Source of the DNA: Microbispora triticiradicis
GTDB taxonomy: Bacteria; Actinomycetota; Actinomycetes; Streptosporangiales; Streptosporangiaceae
NCBI GenBank assembly: GCA_003260025.2
Contig: QFZU02000007.1
Location: forward strand, 1 to 64,000
Length of the DNA: 64,000 bases
Direction of reading: 5' to 3'
The position numbers and the translations under genes are program-made. The notes beneath the pieces are model-generated. The model did no database searches. It was not told where the DNA came from and saw only the letters and a list, made by a program, of their open reading frames with translations. Positions within the stretch are counted from its first letter, which is position 1; every line of letters begins with the position of its first letter. Positions 10,080-20,514 of the stretch are shown one piece after another.

Positions 10080-11278
10080 TCATGGGTGGTTCTCCGCGGC
10101 CGAAGGCCATCGTCGTCGGGGCGGGAATCGGTGGTCTGGCCGCCGCCGTCACGTTGCGCAGGATCGGGATGGAGGTCGAGGTCTACGAACGGGCGGGCGA
10201 GCTGCGCGCCGCCGGGTCCGGGCTCTCCATCATGTCCAACGCGATCAGGGCCCTGGGCACGCTCGGCATCGACCTCGGCCTGGAGGAGCGCGGCCAGGTG
10301 ATCGAGCACGTCGAGATGATGACCACGGCCGGGCGCACCCTCCGGGTCCTGCCGTACAAGGAGAACTGCGCGAAGCTGGGAGCGCCCAGTGTCTGCATCT
10401 CCCGGAGCGAGTTGCAGGCGGCGTTGCTCGAAGCGGCCGGGGACTGTCCCATCAGTCTCGGCGCCGTCGCGACCGGCTTCAGCGCCGGCCCGGACGGCGT
10501 ACGCGTCCGCTTCGCGGACGGCCGTGAGGCGCACGGAGACCTGCTGATCGGGGCCGACGGGATCCACTCGGCGATCAGGCGGCAGCTGACGGGCCCCGAA
10601 CCGGTCCGGGAGGCCGGTTACGTCTGCTGGCTGGCCGTCACCCCGTTCGCCCATCCACGGCTGACCAGGGGGTTCAACGGGCACTACTGGGGCAAAGGCC
10701 AGCGCTTCGGCCTCCACGACATCGGCCACGGCAACGCCTACTGGTGGGGCACCAGGAACATGACGCCCGAGGCGGCCCGGGAGTGGAACGGCACCAAGGC
10801 CGACATCCTGCGGGCCTACCAGGGGTGGGCGGAGGAGGTCACGGCGGCCATCGAGGCCACCGAGCCCGAGGCCGTCATCCCCGTCCCCGCCCAGGACCGC
10901 CCGTTCCTGGAGCGCTGGGGCGAGGGCCCGGTCACCCTGCTCGGCGACGCGGCGCACCCGATGATGACCAGCCTGGTGCAGGGCGGGAGCTCCGCCGTGG
11001 AGGACGCGGTGGTCCTCGCCCAGGCGTGTGCCGGCTCCGGCGACCCGGTCCGGGCCCTGCGCGCCTACGAGGACCGGCGCCGCGCCCACATCAGGTGGCT
11101 GGTCGAGAGGTCGTACGCGATGAGCGCGATCGAGCAGGAGGAGCGGCCCGTGCCGCGCCTGATCCGTGATGCCTTCATGCGGCTCGCCCCGAAGTCCGTG
11201 CTCTTCAAGCCCTTCGAGACGTCGATGTCGGCCGATCTCCCGACGCGGGCGTCCGTGCCCGCCGGGGCCGGTCGATGA
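10076..11278 (+). CDS. FAD-dependent aromatic-type monooxygenase
   Basis: 400 residues, group A flavoprotein monooxygenase (PHBH fold, salicylate hydroxylase/zeaxanthin epoxidase-like). The N-terminal dinucleotide motif is VVGAGIGGLAAAV, the DG motif is LLIGADGIHS, and the C-terminal FAD-ribityl motif is GDAAHPM. No membrane segment or signal peptide is seen. The ATG at 10076 overlaps the NRPS stop (ATGA) and AGGAG lies just upstream, so it should be translationally coupled and act as a tailoring oxygenase on the NRPS/PKS product or a precursor. Family members use NAD(P)H and O2 to hydroxylate or epoxidise; the substrate here cannot be read from sequence. Confidence 0.9.
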   Translation: MIMGGSPRPKAIVVGAGIGGLAAAVTLRRIGMEVEVYERAGELRAAGSGLSIMSNAIRALGTLGIDLGLEERGQVIEHVEMMTTAGRTLRVLPYKENCAKLGAPSVCISRSELQAALLEAAGDCPISLGAVATGFSAGPDGVRVRFADGREAHGDLLIGADGIHSAIRRQLTGPEPVREAGYVCWLAVTPFAHPRLTRGFNGHYWGKGQRFGLHDIGHGNAYWWGTRNMTPEAAREWNGTKADILRAYQGWAEEVTAAIEATEPEAVIPVPAQDRPFLERWGEGPVTLLGDAAHPMMTSLVQGGSSAVEDAVVLAQACAGSGDPVRALRAYEDRRRAHIRWLVERSYAMSAIEQEERPVPRLIRDAFMRLAPKSVLFKPFETSMSADLPTRASVPAGAGR

Positions 11279-12015
11279 CCCAGGTGTCCCAAAGCCCGGT
11301 GTCATACAGCACGGTGTCCCACAGCCTGGTGCCGCGTGAGCTCGCTCCCGAGGGGCCCGGGCCGCTTCCCGCGCCGGACGACGAGCCCCGTCTCTGGCTC
11401 GTGCGCGCCGCCGCGCATCGTCGCGCGGCCCTGGACGCGGCTCCCCTCGTGCTGGACGCGGAGGAGCGGAGGCGGACGGCCGAGTTCCGCCACGAAGGGA
11501 ACCGCGAGTGCTACGTCGTCGCGCACGTGGCGCTGCGCCGCCTCCTCGGCGCCTGTCTCGGCAGGCCGCCGGGGGAGATCGAGCTGACGCGGGCGCCCTG
11601 CCCGTTGTGCGGCGGCCCGCACGGCCGGCCCGTCGTGGCGGACGCGGCGATCCACTTCTCCCTCTCCCACAGCGACGGGCTGGTGCTGCTCGCCGTCGCC
11701 CGGGTGCCGGTCGGCGTGGACGTCGAGCGCCTCCCCGAGCTCCGCGTGGCCGACGGGATCGTGCCCAGGCTGCACCCCGCCGAGGCCGCCGAGCTCTCGG
11801 TCCTTCCGCCCGGTGAGCGGCGCGCCGCGTTCGGCCGCCTCTGGACCCGCAAGGAGGCCTACCTCAAAGGACTCGGCACGGGCCTCGCCAGGGACCTGTC
11901 CGCCGACTACGTCGGGGCCGGACTGCATCCCCGGCGAGAGCCGCCCGGGTGGCGCATCGGCGACGTGGAGGTCCCCGACGGCTACACGGCGGCGGTAGCT
12001 CTCGCCCAGGGCTGA
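11275..12015 (+). CDS. Sfp-type 4'-phosphopantetheinyl transferase
   Basis: 246 residues. It transfers phosphopantetheine from CoA to the carrier-domain serines of the PKS and NRPS. Motifs in order: HFSLSHSDG, VGVDVERL (Mg-binding Asp and Glu), and LWTRKEAYLKGLGTGL (the W-x-x-KEA signature). HGRP near residue 115 matches the P1-type segment. The ATG overlaps the monooxygenase stop (ATGA), so the gene is third in the NRPS operon, which fits dedicated activation of this cluster. The first 30 or so residues are poorly conserved in type, so a slightly later start is possible. Confidence 0.92.
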   Translation: MTQVSQSPVSYSTVSHSLVPRELAPEGPGPLPAPDDEPRLWLVRAAAHRRAALDAAPLVLDAEERRRTAEFRHEGNRECYVVAHVALRRLLGACLGRPPGEIELTRAPCPLCGGPHGRPVVADAAIHFSLSHSDGLVLLAVARVPVGVDVERLPELRVADGIVPRLHPAEAAELSVLPPGERRAAFGRLWTRKEAYLKGLGTGLARDLSADYVGAGLHPRREPPGWRIGDVEVPDGYTAAVALAQG

Positions 12016-12063
12016 TCGCCGCCGAGCCTTGACCGTTCCTCCTGCGAAACCGAAGATCAGGGT

Positions 12064-12216
12064 GTGGCCGTCTTCCGGCGATCTCCCCACGCGTTCCTCA
12101 AACTGATCGTTCTCGTCCTCGTGCTGGGTGTCGCGATCGGCGCGGGCGTCTTCTGGCTGCTGGCGGCGCTGTGGCATTCGTTCTGGGGCGAGGGGCCGCA
12201 GTTCTTCCCCGGCTGA
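12064..12216 (+). CDS. Possible 50-residue single-pass membrane peptide
   Basis: GTG start, TGA stop, 50 residues: a basic N-terminus (VFRRSPH), one hydrophobic segment of about 22 residues rich in Leu/Val/Ala/Gly, and a short Trp/Phe-containing tail ending in PQFFPG. It lies 48 bases after the PPTase stop, in the same reading frame and with no clear ribosome binding site, so it could also be read by stop-codon readthrough. No family recognised. It might be an immunity or assembly peptide of the NRPS operon or simply an orphan small membrane protein. Third-position GC is high, which supports coding. Confidence 0.45.
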   Translation: MAVFRRSPHAFLKLIVLVLVLGVAIGAGVFWLLAALWHSFWGEGPQFFPG

Positions 12217-12304
12217 TGCGTGAGGTCTCAGGAACGAGGCGGCTCTCGGAGATCGACCTGTTGCCGCTCGTTCGCCGGGATCCGGATCCTGCGCCGGGCG
12301 GCGG

Positions 12305-12969
<665 letters not shown>

Positions 12970-12973
<4 letters not shown>

Positions 12974-15528
12974 GCGAGCTCCTCGGGACGTGCGGCCGGC
13001 GCCGGCGCGGAGACGGGCAGGGTGAGGATCATGGTGAGACCTCCCCCGGGTGTCTCCTCCGGGACCAGAGTGCCACCCATGGCCTCGGCCAGCCCGCGCG
13101 ACAGGGCCAGTCCCAGCCCGACGCCGGTGTGGCTGTCCCGGTCGCCCAGCCGCTGGAACGGCAGGAAGACCCGGTCGTGGGCCTCACGGGGGATGCCGGG
13201 ACCGCGGTCGACGACCCGGACCTCCACGTGGTCGCCGTACGCGCTGGCGGTGACGAGGATCCGCTCCTCGGGCGGGCTGTGCCGGACCGCGTTGGACAGC
13301 AGGTTGACCAGGACCCGTTCGAGCAGGGCGGCGTCGGCGACGACCTCGGGGAGTTCGACGGAGACGTCCACGTCGACGCGGACGCCGGGCGGCCCGAGGT
13401 CGTCGATCGCCCGGGGCACCACCTCCTCCAGGGCGACCGGCTGACGCGCCAGCCCGAGCACGCCGGCCTGCAGGCGGCTCATGTCGAGCAGGTTGTCCAC
13501 CAGCCGGTTCAGCTTGATCAGCGATTCGTCGGCGGTGGCGAGAAGCTCCTCCCGGTCCTGGGGCGACCAGTCGACGCCGGTGGTGCGCAGGCTCTCGACC
13601 GCGGCCCTGGCCGACGCCAGCGGCGTGCGCAGGTCATGGCCGACGGCGGCGAGCAGCGCCGTGCGCATCCGGTCGGCCTCGGCCAGCGGCCTGGCCTGGT
13701 CGGCCTCCTCCCGCAGCCGCCGCTGGCGCAGCGCGACGGCGGCCTCCGCGGCGAACGCCTCCAGCACCCGGCGGTCGGCGGCGTCCAGCAGGCGTCCGCG
13801 CACCGCGAGCGTCAGTTCCTCGTCCACGACGACGTCGGTGTCGGCCACGGCCGGGCTGGTGCAGGGCGTGCCGCCCGCGGTGGCCGCGATCCGCCACGCC
13901 CGCGGGTCGCCGCGGTCGTCCGGGACCGGTGTGCCGACGCGTTCGAGCAACGTGACCGAGGTGAGGCCGAAGGTCTCCCGCAGCCGGGCGAGCAGGGACG
14001 GCAGCGCGGCGTCGCCTCGGAGCACGTGCCCGGCCAGGGTGGACAGCAGCGCGGCGTCCGCGCCCGCCCGCGCGGCCTCACGGGTACGGCGGGCGGCCAG
14101 ATCCACCACGGCGCTGACCGTGGCGGCGACGAGCACGAAGACGACCAGCGAGAAGACGTTCTCCGGGTCGGAGATCGTCCAGGTGTGCACGGGCGCGGTG
14201 AAGAACCAGTTGAGCAGCAGGAACCCGCCGACGGCGGCGGTGAGGGCCGGCCGCAGGCCCCCGGCCAGGGCGACCGCGATGATCATGAGAAGATACAGCA
14301 GCATCTCGCTGGGCAGCCGCAGCCCGTCGCGGAACGGGAGCAGCACGGCGGTCAGCGCGCCCATCCCCAGGACGGCGAGCGCCCAGCCGGCCAGCCGCCG
14401 GATGGGCGTGAGGGCGGCCTCCCGGCGCGGCGCTCGGCGCCGTCCCCTGCTCATCTCCTCGTGCGTGACCATGTGCACGTCGATCGAGCCGGAGTCGGCG
14501 GTGGCGATCACCGAGACGCCGGGGGAGAACAGCCGGGCCGTCCGGCCCCGCCGGGACGCGCCGAGCACCAGCTGGGTGGCGTTGACCCCGCGGGCGAAGT
14601 CGAGCAGCGCGTGCGCGATGTCGGCGCCGGCGACCTGGTGATAGGTGCCGCCCATGCTCTCCACCAGCGCCCGCTGACGTGCCAGGTGCGCCGGGTGCGC
14701 GCCGGTGAGCCCCTCGCCGGTGGTCACGTGTACGGCCAGCAGGTCGGCGCCCTTGGTCCGGTCGGCGATGCGGGCCGCCCGCCTGAGCAGCGTGTCTCCC
14801 TCCGGTCCGCCGCTGAGGGCCACCACCACCCGCTCGCGCGCCTCCCAGGTGCCCGCGATGCCGTGCTCGGCGCGGTAGCGGTCGAGCTGCTCGTCGACCT
14901 TGTCGGCGACCCACAGCAGCGCCAGCTCCCGCAGGGCGGTGAGGTTGCCCACCCGGAAGTAGTTGGAGAGGGCGGCGTCGATCTTCTCCGGCCGGTAGAC
15001 GTTCCCGTGCGCCATGCGGCGGCGCAGCGCCTCGGGCGACATGTCGACCAGCTCGACCTGGTCGGCCCGCCGCACCACCTCGTCCGGCACGGTCTCGCGC
15101 TGCGGGATGCCGGTGATCTGGAAGACGACGTCGTTGACCGACTCCAGATGCTGGATGTTCACCGTGGAGATCACGTCGATCCCGGCGTCGAGGATCTCCT
15201 CGATGTCCTGCCACCGCTTGGCGTGCCCGGAGCCGGGGGTGTTGGTGTGCGCCAGCTCGTCGATCAGCGCGATCTTCGGATGGCGGGCGACGACGGCCTT
15301 GACGTCCAGCTCGCCGAAGACGGCCCCCCGGTAGGCCACCTGCCTGCGGGGGATCACCTCCATGCCGGCGAGCAGCGCGGCGGTCCGGGGGCGGTCGTGC
15401 GTCTCGACGAGCCCGACGACGACGTCCCGGCCGCGTTCCAGGCCCCGGCGGCCCTCGTCGAGCATGGCGTACGTCTTGCCGACGCCCGGCGCGGCGCCCA
15501 GGTAGATCCGCAGCCGTCCGCGTGCCAC
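12970..15528 (-). CDS. kdpD: KdpD potassium-sensing histidine kinase
   Basis: 852 residues. The N-terminal KdpD domain has the Walker A-like GAAPGVGKTYAML (residues 11-23) and the LIDELAHTN segment, followed by a universal-stress-protein-like domain (about 240-360). Four clustered hydrophobic segments lie at about 385-480, then a GAF-like linker, the HisKA box with His631 (GHDLRTPLAS), and the HATPase N box (NLLSNAVRHS) and G boxes (DRGPGIP, GVGLGLALSR). It is an inner-membrane sensor that phosphorylates KdpE. GTG is used as start. The gene is nine bases downstream of kdpC, in the same transcript. Confidence 0.95.
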
Positions 15529-15537
15529 CGCGGCCTC

Positions 15538-16389
15538 CTACTCCTCGTCCAGGGCGAGGTTGAGTTCGAGCACGTTCACGACCGGGCGGCCGACGTAGCC
15601 TAGCCACGGGCTCACGGTGTGCCGCCGGACGAGATCCATCACCCTCTCCACTGTGCGGCCTCTTGCCCTCGCCACGCGCGGCGCCTGCAGCATGGCGTAC
15701 GCCACGGAGATGTGCGGGTCGACGCCCGACGCCCCGGCGGTGACCGCGTCGGGGGGAACGGCGACCCGGGCGACGGCGCCCCGGACGGGCACGGTGCGGC
15801 CCGTGGAGTAGTCCTCGCCCGGCCGGGCGCACTCGACCCGTACGCCCTGGTAGCGGGGGACGAACGGGGCGGCCGGGCAGGCCTGGTTGACCGAGACGAC
15901 CCTGGTCGCGGCGCCGGTCGCGGGGAAGACCTTGAGCACGGCGCCGACCCCGCCGGGGGCGCAGAACGGGCGGGCGCCGCTGACGCCCTCCAGCCGGCCC
16001 ACCGCCAGCGAGCGCGCGCAGACCTGGGTGAGCAGGGATGTCCGGCCGTTCCGGCCCGGAGCGGGAAGGGTGTCGACGACGTCCTCCGGCCCGAGGTTTC
16101 CCGCACCGCTGGAGGTGGTGTCGTAGACGTGACCCGGCGCGGCCGGCCGGCTCTGGAAGTAGCGGGGGATCGGAGCGCCGGCGGCGTCGGTGAACGACTG
16201 GCCGATGAGCGAGCTGCCGACGATCCGGCCGTTCCGCTCGATCAGGCTGCCGTTCGCCTGGTGCCGGAACAGGACCTGGGCCACCCCGGTGACGGCCAGT
16301 GGATAGACGATCCCCGTCACCACGGTGAGCACCAGCACCGCGCGGACGGCGGCCAGGTGCCGGCGGATCGGACTGGGCAGGTGTTTCAT
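15538..16389 (-). CDS. kdpC: KdpC subunit with long extracytoplasmic insertion
   Basis: 283 residues. KdpC stabilises the KdpFABC potassium pump and is anchored by one N-terminal membrane helix (about residues 16-38). Family hallmarks: SLIGQSF, the GVDPHISVAYA motif and the C-terminal NVLELNLALDEE. Most KdpC proteins are about 190-210 residues; here roughly 80-90 extra residues lie between GNLGPED and GVDPHIS. The insertion holds four cysteines (in QVCAR, PFCAP, QACPA, VECAR), which could form disulfides outside the membrane. The start is directly adjacent to the kdpB stop. Confidence 0.93.
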   Translation of the reverse strand: MKHLPSPIRRHLAAVRAVLVLTVVTGIVYPLAVTGVAQVLFRHQANGSLIERNGRIVGSSLIGQSFTDAAGAPIPRYFQSRPAAPGHVYDTTSSGAGNLGPEDVVDTLPAPGRNGRTSLLTQVCARSLAVGRLEGVSGARPFCAPGGVGAVLKVFPATGAATRVVSVNQACPAAPFVPRYQGVRVECARPGEDYSTGRTVPVRGAVARVAVPPDAVTAGASGVDPHISVAYAMLQAPRVARARGRTVERVMDLVRRHTVSPWLGYVGRPVVNVLELNLALDEE

Positions 16390-18519
16390 TCAGGACATCC
16401 CCGGAAGGAGGCGGACGACGAGGTCGATCAGCTTGATGCCGGCGAAGGGGACCACGATCCCGCCCAGGCCGTACACGCACAGGTTGCGCCGCAGCAGGGT
16501 GGAGGCGCTGCTCGGCCGGTAGCGGACGCCTTTCAGGGCCAGTGGGATCAGCGCGACGATCACCAGGGCGTTGAAGACGACGGCCGACAGGATCGCCGAC
16601 TGCGGGCTGGCCAGGCGCATGACGTTGAGCGCGCCCAGGCCCGGGTAGACGGCCGCGAACATCGCCGGGATGATCGCGAAGTACTTCGCGACGTCGTTGG
16701 CGATCGAGAACGTGGTCAGCGCGCCGCGGGTGATCAGCAGCTGCTTGCCGATCTCGACGATCTCGATGAGCTTGGTCGGGTTGGAGTCGAGGTCGACCAT
16801 GTTGCCGGCCTCCTTGGCGGCGCTGGTGCCGGTGTTCATGGCGACGCCGACGTCCGACTGGGCGAGCGCGGGCGCGTCGTTGGTGCCGTCCCCGGTCATC
16901 GCGACCAGCCGGCCGCCCTCCTGCTCCCGCCTGATCAGGGCGAGCTTGTCCTCGGGGGTGGCCTCGGCGAGGAAGTCGTCGACCCCGGCCTCCTCCGCGA
17001 TGGCCCTGGCGGTCAGCGCGTTGTCCCCGGTGATCATCACGGTCCTGATGCCCATCCGGCGCATCGCGTCGAACCGCTCGCGCATCCCCTCCTTGACCAC
17101 GTCCTTGAGGTGGATGACCCCGAGCACCCGGGCCGCGCCGCCGGTCACCTCGCCCACCACGAGCGGGGTGCCGCCGGAGGCGGAGATGCCGTCGACCAGG
17201 TGACCCGCGTCTGCGGTCGGATGGCCGCCGTTGTCGCGCACCCACTTCATGACCGCGGTGGCGGCGCCCTTGCGGATCCGCCGGCCGTCCATGTCCACGC
17301 CGGACATGCGGGTCTGGGCCGTGAAGGGGACCCACCCGGCGTGGGCGAGCTCGCCCGGCTCCCGTTCGCGCAGCCCGTACGCGTTCTTCGCGTAGACCAC
17401 GATGGAACGGCCCTCGGGGGTGGCGTCGGTGAGACTCGACAGCTGCGCCGCCCTGGCCAGCTCGAGCGCGGGCACACCCGGCACGGGCAGGAACGCCGCC
17501 GCCTGCCGGTTGCCCAGGGTGATCGTGCCGGTCTTGTCGAGCAGGAGCGTGGACACGTCGCCCGCGGCCTCGACCGCCCGGCCCGACATGGCGAGCACGT
17601 TGCGCTGGACCAGGCGGTCCATTCCGGCGATGCCGATGGCCGACAGCAGCGCGCCGATCGTGGTGGGGATGAGGCAGACGACCAGCGCCGCCAGCACGAC
17701 GCCGGTGACCCCGTCGGAGGTGAGGGCGATCGAGTCGGCCACGCCGGGGTTGACCGATCGGGAGAAGACGGCCAGCGGCTGCATGGTCGCGGTGGCGACC
17801 AGGAAGATGATCGTCAGAGCGGCCAGCAGGATGTTGAGGGCGATCTCGTTGGGCGTCTTCCTGCGGTCGGCCCCCTCGACCAGGGAGATCATCCGGTCGA
17901 GGAAGCTCTCGCCCGGCCGCTGGGTGACCCGTACGACGATCCGATCCGACAGGACCCGGGTGCCGCCGGTGACGGCGGAGCGGTCGCCGCCGGACTCGCG
18001 GATGACCGGCGCCGACTCCCCCGTGATGGCCGACTCGTCCACCGAGGCGATGCCGTCGACCACGTCGCCGTCGCCGGGGATGGTCTCACCCGCCTCCACG
18101 ATCACGTGGTCGCCCTGGCGCAGGTCCGGCGCGCCGACCTCCTCCCACTTGGCGAGGTCGGCCGGGTCGACGAGGCGGCGGGCGACCGTGTCGCGTCTCG
18201 CGGCGCGCAGCGCCGCCGCCTGCGCCCTGCCGCGGCCCTCCGCCACCGCCTCGGCCAGGTTGGCGAACAGCACGGTGAGCCACAGCCATCCGGTGATCGC
18301 CCAGGCGAAGAAGGACGGGGTCGCGGCCGCGAGGACGGTCGTGAAGAGCGCGCCGATCTCGACGATGAACATGACCGGGTTGCGCCACATGGTGGCGGGG
18401 TTCAGCTTCCGCACCGCCCCGGGCAGCGCGCGGGCCGCCTGCCGGAGGCCGGTCATGCCCCCGCCGGCGCGCCCCGGGGAGCCGCCGCGTGTCGTCCGGA
18501 GGCTCGTCTGGGGGCTCAT
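16390..18519 (-). CDS. kdpB: KdpB P-type ATPase subunit
   Basis: 709 residues; the ATP-hydrolysing subunit of the high-affinity potassium pump. Phosphorylated Asp328 lies in LLDKTGTIT. The actuator motif TGES follows SVDESAI, and the hinge [19 protein letters not shown] is intact. Multiple membrane segments flank these domains. Length matches the family. The start overlaps the kdpA stop (ATGA). The N-terminal Gly/Arg-rich 20 residues may be an extension; an internal Met is possible as an alternative start. Confidence 0.96.
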   Translation of the reverse strand: MSPQTSLRTTRGGSPGRAGGGMTGLRQAARALPGAVRKLNPATMWRNPVMFIVEIGALFTTVLAAATPSFFAWAITGWLWLTVLFANLAEAVAEGRGRAQAAALRAARRDTVARRLVDPADLAKWEEVGAPDLRQGDHVIVEAGETIPGDGDVVDGIASVDESAITGESAPVIRESGGDRSAVTGGTRVLSDRIVVRVTQRPGESFLDRMISLVEGADRRKTPNEIALNILLAALTIIFLVATATMQPLAVFSRSVNPGVADSIALTSDGVTGVVLAALVVCLIPTTIGALLSAIGIAGMDRLVQRNVLAMSGRAVEAAGDVSTLLLDKTGTITLGNRQAAAFLPVPGVPALELARAAQLSSLTDATPEGRSIVVYAKNAYGLREREPGELAHAGWVPFTAQTRMSGVDMDGRRIRKGAATAVMKWVRDNGGHPTADAGHLVDGISASGGTPLVVGEVTGGAARVLGVIHLKDVVKEGMRERFDAMRRMGIRTVMITGDNALTARAIAEEAGVDDFLAEATPEDKLALIRREQEGGRLVAMTGDGTNDAPALAQSDVGVAMNTGTSAAKEAGNMVDLDSNPTKLIEIVEIGKQLLITRGALTTFSIANDVAKYFAIIPAMFAAVYPGLGALNVMRLASPQSAILSAVVFNALVIVALIPLALKGVRYRPSSASTLLRRNLCVYGLGGIVVPFAGIKLIDLVVRLLPGMS

Positions 18520-20216
18520 CGGGACAGTCCTTCAGCGAGCGGCCCGAGCGCGAGCGCGGGGAGGAAGGTGAGGGCGACGAGGACGACCGTCACCCCGGCG
18601 AGCAGGCCGGCGAACTGCGGGCGGTGGGTCGGCAGCGTGCCCGCCGAGACGGGGACCGGCGCCTGCCGGGCCAGGGACCCCGCCAGCGCCAGGACCAGCA
18701 CCATCGGCAGGAACCGGCCGAGCAGCATGCACAGACCGAGGGCCGTGTTGTAGAAGGGCGTGTTCGCCGACAGCCCGGCGAAGGCCGAGCCGTTGTTGTT
18801 GCCCGTGGAGGCGAAGGCGTAGAGGACCTCCGACAGGCCGTGGGCGCCCCCGTTCCCGATGCCCGCGCGGCCCGCTCCCGTGCCCATCGCGGCCGCCGTG
18901 CCCAGCAGCACCACGACCGGGGTCGCCAGGAAGTACAGCGAGGCCAGCTTGATCTCCCGGGAGCCGATCTTCTTGCCGAGGTACTCGGGGGTGCGGCCCA
19001 CCATCAGACCCGCGACGAAGACGGTGATCACCGCGAGGACGAGGATGCCGTACAGCCCGGAGCCGGCGCCGCCGGGCGCGACCTCTCCGAGCAGCATGTT
19101 GACGATCAGCATGCCGCCGCCGAACGCCGTGTAGGAGTCGTGGGCGGAGTCGACCGAGCCGGTGGAGGTCAGGGTCGCCGCACTGGCGAACAGCGCGGAG
19201 TCCGGCACGCCGAAGCGGGCCTCGCGGCCCTCCGCCGCCTGACCGGCCCACTGCGGCGCCGTACCCGCCGTCGCCTCCGGCACGGTCCCTGCCGCGTGCA
19301 GTTCGGCCGTCTGGGTCACCCCGATACTGATCAGCGCGAGCACGGCCATCACCGAGACGATGACGTAGCCCTGCCGGTTGTCGCCGACCATCCGCCCGAA
19401 GGTCCGGGGCAGTGACGTCGCGATCACCAGGAGCAGGAAGATCTCCAGCAGGTTCGTCCAGGCGGTGGGGTTCTCCCAGGGATGGGCGGAGTTGGCGTTG
19501 AAGACGCCGCCGCCGTTGGTGCCCAGGTCCTTGATCGCCTCCTGGCCGGCCGCGCCGGCCGGGGTGAGGGTCTGCCCGCCGCCCGCGAGGGTGGTCCAGC
19601 CGTGGTGGCCGCCGAAGCTCTGCAGTGCTCCCCCGGCCACCAGCAGGATCGCTGCGGCGAACGCGATCGGCAGCAGGATCCGGATCGTGCCGCGCACCAG
19701 GTCGACCCAGAAGTTGCCCAGCGTGTCGCTCCTCGCGCGGGCGAACCCGCGCACCAGCGCGACCGCCACGGCGAGGCCGGCCGCCGCGGACACGAAGTTC
19801 TGCACGGCCAGGCCCGCGGTCTGCACGACGTGGCCCATGGCCGACTCGCCCGAGTACGCCTGCCAGTCCGTGTTGGTGACGAACGCGACCGCGGTGTTCC
19901 ACGCCAGGTCCGGCGGTACGGCGGGCATCCCGAGGCTGAGGAACAGGTGGTCCTGCAGCCGTTGCAGGGCGTAGAGGGCGAGCACGGAGACGACCGAGAA
20001 CGCGAGCAGGGCGCGGGCGTACGCCGGCCATCCCTGCTCGGCGTCGGCGTCCACGCCGATCAGGCGGTAGACCATCCGCTCGACCCGCCAGTGCCGGGTG
20101 CCGGTGTAGACGCGGAACATGTGGTCGCCGAGTGGCCGGTAGCAGAGCGCCAGGGCGACGAGGACGGTCCCGGTGACCAGGACGGCGCTGACGGCGGGGT
20201 TCGTCGGAAAGGTCAT
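18516..20216 (-). CDS. kdpA: KdpA potassium channel-like subunit
   Basis: 566 residues, polytopic, derived from the SKT channel superfamily and forming the potassium selectivity filter of KdpFABC. Visible signatures include [12 protein letters not shown] in the first pore region, [18 protein letters not shown] in the second, and GNNNGSAF in the fourth. About ten hydrophobic segments are present. The ATG overlaps the kdpF stop by one base (TGATG). Normal length for the family. Confidence 0.96.
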   Translation of the reverse strand: MTFPTNPAVSAVLVTGTVLVALALCYRPLGDHMFRVYTGTRHWRVERMVYRLIGVDADAEQGWPAYARALLAFSVVSVLALYALQRLQDHLFLSLGMPAVPPDLAWNTAVAFVTNTDWQAYSGESAMGHVVQTAGLAVQNFVSAAAGLAVAVALVRGFARARSDTLGNFWVDLVRGTIRILLPIAFAAAILLVAGGALQSFGGHHGWTTLAGGGQTLTPAGAAGQEAIKDLGTNGGGVFNANSAHPWENPTAWTNLLEIFLLLVIATSLPRTFGRMVGDNRQGYVIVSVMAVLALISIGVTQTAELHAAGTVPEATAGTAPQWAGQAAEGREARFGVPDSALFASAATLTSTGSVDSAHDSYTAFGGGMLIVNMLLGEVAPGGAGSGLYGILVLAVITVFVAGLMVGRTPEYLGKKIGSREIKLASLYFLATPVVVLLGTAAAMGTGAGRAGIGNGGAHGLSEVLYAFASTGNNNGSAFAGLSANTPFYNTALGLCMLLGRFLPMVLVLALAGSLARQAPVPVSAGTLPTHRPQFAGLLAGVTVVLVALTFLPALALGPLAEGLSR

Positions 20217-20305
20217 CAGAACCGTTCCGGGAACAGCAGGGCCACGACCATGAAGACCAACAGAATGGCGACCACGGCCAGACCGGCGGCGTTGACAGCG
20301 CTCAC
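20216..20305 (-). CDS. kdpF: KdpF small membrane subunit
   Basis: 29 residues, GTG start at 20305: one hydrophobic helix ending in the typical LLFPERF tail. KdpF stabilises the KdpABC complex and contributes to lipid contacts. Its GTG overlaps the stop of the small ORF upstream (GTGA), and its TGA overlaps the kdpA ATG, so translation of all three is likely chained. Size, tail and position make the call firm despite the short length. Confidence 0.88.
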   Translation of the reverse strand: MSAVNAAGLAVVAILLVFMVVALLFPERF

Positions 20306-20385
20306 AACCGCTCCACCGCGCTCACGACCAGGCCCAGGATCACGAAACTCGCGATCGTCAGGGCGGCGAAGACGACGTCGGTCAT
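20302..20385 (-). CDS. 27-residue membrane peptide heading the kdp operon
   Basis: Starts with ATG 20385 behind a good GAGGAGTGAGG ribosome binding site and ends at 20302, overlapping the kdpF start. The peptide is MTDVVFAAL followed by a hydrophobic helix and the polar end SAVERL. Similar-looking small ORFs occur ahead of kdpF in other actinomycetes as far as I recall, but I know of no function. It may be an extra KdpF-like subunit or a leader peptide coupling kdp translation. Confidence 0.6.
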   Translation of the reverse strand: MTDVVFAALTIASFVILGLVVSAVERL

Positions 20386-20514
20386 CCTCACTCCTCGGTT
20401 CGCATCATGCCGCCCTCGGACGGGCGATTCCCAGTCAGCGAATCACGAAAAATGCGGGGTTCTGCGCCCGTTGACGCTTTATATACGCCTATGGCGGGAT
20501 TATTGACGTCGCCA
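20386..20514 (-). promoter_or_regulatory. kdp operon upstream region
   Basis: The only room for the kdp promoter and KdpE site: 129 bases between the first small ORF and the 3' end of the convergently placed SARP gene. It contains an AT-richer stretch (around 20478-20505, with TATATA) unusual for this genome, a plausible promoter core. I cannot fix the -10/-35 boxes or a KdpE site with certainty. Confidence 0.4.

Noticed and set aside
14078-17335. A 1085-residue minus-strand frame overlapping kdpB, kdpC and kdpD
   Set aside because: It is in another frame from three genes with clear conserved motifs and shows no domain of its own.
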